A DNA stretch of 6,309 bases, from NCBI GenBank assembly GCA_016872875.1, contig VGYW01000462.1, positions 1 to 6,309 of the forward strand, in the 5' to 3' direction. This DNA comes from Planctomycetota bacterium. GTDB taxonomy: Bacteria; Planctomycetota; PUPC01; DSUN01. Shown piece after piece: positions 5,417 to 6,309 of the stretch; the first letter of the stretch is position 1, and each line of letters begins with the position of its first letter. The notes beneath the pieces were generated by a model. The model was not told the origin of the DNA. It did not search any database and saw nothing but the letters and a program-made list of their open reading frames with translations. Both the position numbers and the translations under genes were made by a program.

Positions 5417-6309
5417 TCAGGGGGTGACAGTGACCTTCACGGAGGCCATGCGTTCAAGGATGCTGTCTGCGGCACGGAGTGTGACGGTGTATCGCCCCGG
5501 CCGGGCGTAGGTGTGGGTGACGGCCGGGCCGTAGGTGATCTCCGTGTCGTCGCCGAAGTCCCAGGCTGCTTGAGGGCGCTCGGGGCCGTCGGGGTCCGAG
5601 ACCGTGCCCTTGAGGGTGAGCGCCCGACCCGCCCTGGCGGTGATCTGGGCCGGCCCCTCGATGGTCGCCACGGGGGGCTGGTTGGCTCTGACCGGCTCGG
5701 TCTTGAGGCAGTTCAGCGCCGTCAGGCTGTCCAGCGGCACGGCCCGCGGATTCTCCGACTTGTGGATGAGGATCATCATGCTGTCGCCCCGCAGGCTCCA
5801 GGGGTCCGCCGGGTCGTGCGCCCGGAGGTTCACGCCGCGGGCCGCTGTGCCGTTGAGGGGGAGCTTGCCTGTCTCGACCCGGCAGACGAAGCGCTTCGTC
5901 TCGCCCGGCTGGAAGACGGGGGTCTCAAGCCCGAGTTCAGCCTCCCCGGCATCCACTGCGCCGTTCGCATTGGCGTCGAGGTAGATGCCCCGGCCATCCC
6001 AGGCTGGGACCTTGGCGAAGGCTGCGAAACGCGAAACCCAGTAGGAGCAGGGCTTGGTGCAGGTGTGTGTGACCTGGAAGGGCACTTCCACGGAGGACTG
6101 GTTAGGGGGAATGGCGAGACGGGCTACCTTGCGAGCAGGGTTGTAGCGGACATCCACGCCCGGCTCCTCCCGCCAGACGCGGAGCTGGTCAATCCCGAAT
6201 CGGGGGGCGGCGTACGAGTTGGCCGTCGCGCCCCAGCCCCGTTCCACCACCGTGTACCAGCGGCTCAGGGTGTCGAAGTACCGGGCGTCCGTGTCCTGGA
6301 GCGGCTCAT
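5417..6309 (-). CDS. Exported-type protein with EF-hand-like calcium loop and C-terminal PKD domain (partial, N-terminus beyond the right edge)
   Basis: The minus-strand frame is open from the right edge to TGA at 5417-5419, giving the last 296 residues. The GTG at 6250 lies inside a continuing frame (preceded by F-D-T-L-S-R-W-Y-T) with no ribosome site, so it is not taken as the start. Numbering from the edge, residues about 40-190 form an unrecognised beta-rich region with a C-T-K-P-C pair (83, 87). That region contains D111-A-N-A-N-G-A-V-D-A-G-E122, which fits a 12-residue EF-hand or dockerin-type calcium loop at positions 1, 3, 5, 6, 8, 9 and 12. Only one such loop is seen, whereas dockerins have two. 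Residues 211-296 are a PKD domain: P-P-V-A-T-I-E-G, D-P-D-G, W-D-F-G-D-D, and T-H-T-Y-A-R-P-G-R-Y-T-V-T-L. PKD domains are extracellular binding or spacer modules often ending secreted hydrolases. The catalytic or main part lies outside the window, so the function is unknown. Confidence 0.88.
   Translation of the reverse strand, partial: EPLQDTDARYFDTLSRWYTVVERGWGATANSYAAPRFGIDQLRVWREEPGVDVRYNPARKVARLAIPPNQSSVEVPFQVTHTCTKPCSYWVSRFAAFAKVPAWDGRGIYLDANANGAVDAGEAELGLETPVFQPGETKRFVCRVETGKLPLNGTAARGVNLRAHDPADPWSLRGDSMMILIHKSENPRAVPLDSLTALNCLKTEPVRANQPPVATIEGPAQITARAGRALTLKGTVSDPDGPERPQAAWDFGDDTEITYGPAVTHTYARPGRYTVTLRAADSILERMASVKVTVTP

Noticed and set aside
6248..6250. GTG at 6250 as the start of the PKD-domain protein
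   Set aside because: The frame continues upstream to the window edge with plausible protein sequence, there is no ribosome site, and no signal peptide follows the GTG.
6265..6309. ATG at the extreme right edge on the minus strand
   Set aside because: It is in a different frame from the PKD-domain gene and meets a TGA after 14 codons.

Overview
The window is about two-thirds G+C, densely coding, and has strong third-position G/C. Nearly every protein carries an export signal, and none of the genes belongs to core metabolism or information processing. Families visible are PQQ-like beta-propellers opening with a G-W-R-G-D-G motif, a kelch-like propeller, a TPR plus FMN-binding protein, and a PKD-domain protein. 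That mix is typical of uncultured Planctomycetota and relatives in the PVC/Lentisphaerota sphere. The taxonomic call is inference, since no rRNA or marker gene is present.

Layout: a divergent control region at about 2309-2412 (extending to about 2466 if the plus start is later) separates two transcription units. On the minus strand, a 413-residue secreted beta-propeller (2308 to 1067) overlaps by four bases (ATGA) a second, larger paralogue. That paralogue starts at 1070 and runs off the left edge, and it carries an inserted jelly-roll-like domain. On the plus strand there are three closely packed genes. The first is a short protein of unknown function (ending at 2814) that looks like the C-terminal part of something larger. 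The second is a secreted kelch-like propeller (2826-4148). The third overlaps it by ATGA and is a secreted TPR protein with a C-terminal FMN_bind domain bearing a covalent-flavinylation motif (4145-5107). A 309-bp non-coding gap follows. Beyond it, a convergent minus-strand gene (5417 to the right edge) encodes the C-terminal 296 residues of an exported protein with one EF-hand-type calcium loop and a terminal PKD domain.

How it may fit together: all confidently assigned products appear to act outside the cytoplasm. The propeller and TPR parts look like scaffold or binding modules. The only recognisable cofactor site is the flavin attachment motif of the TPR-FMN_bind protein, which is translationally coupled to the kelch protein. 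The most interesting reading is an extracytosolic flavoprotein whose partner is the kelch propeller, divergently transcribed from a pair of PQQ-like propeller proteins. The domain assignments are well supported; the joint function is a hypothesis. The flavin transferase ApbE, which such a protein would need, is not encoded in this window.
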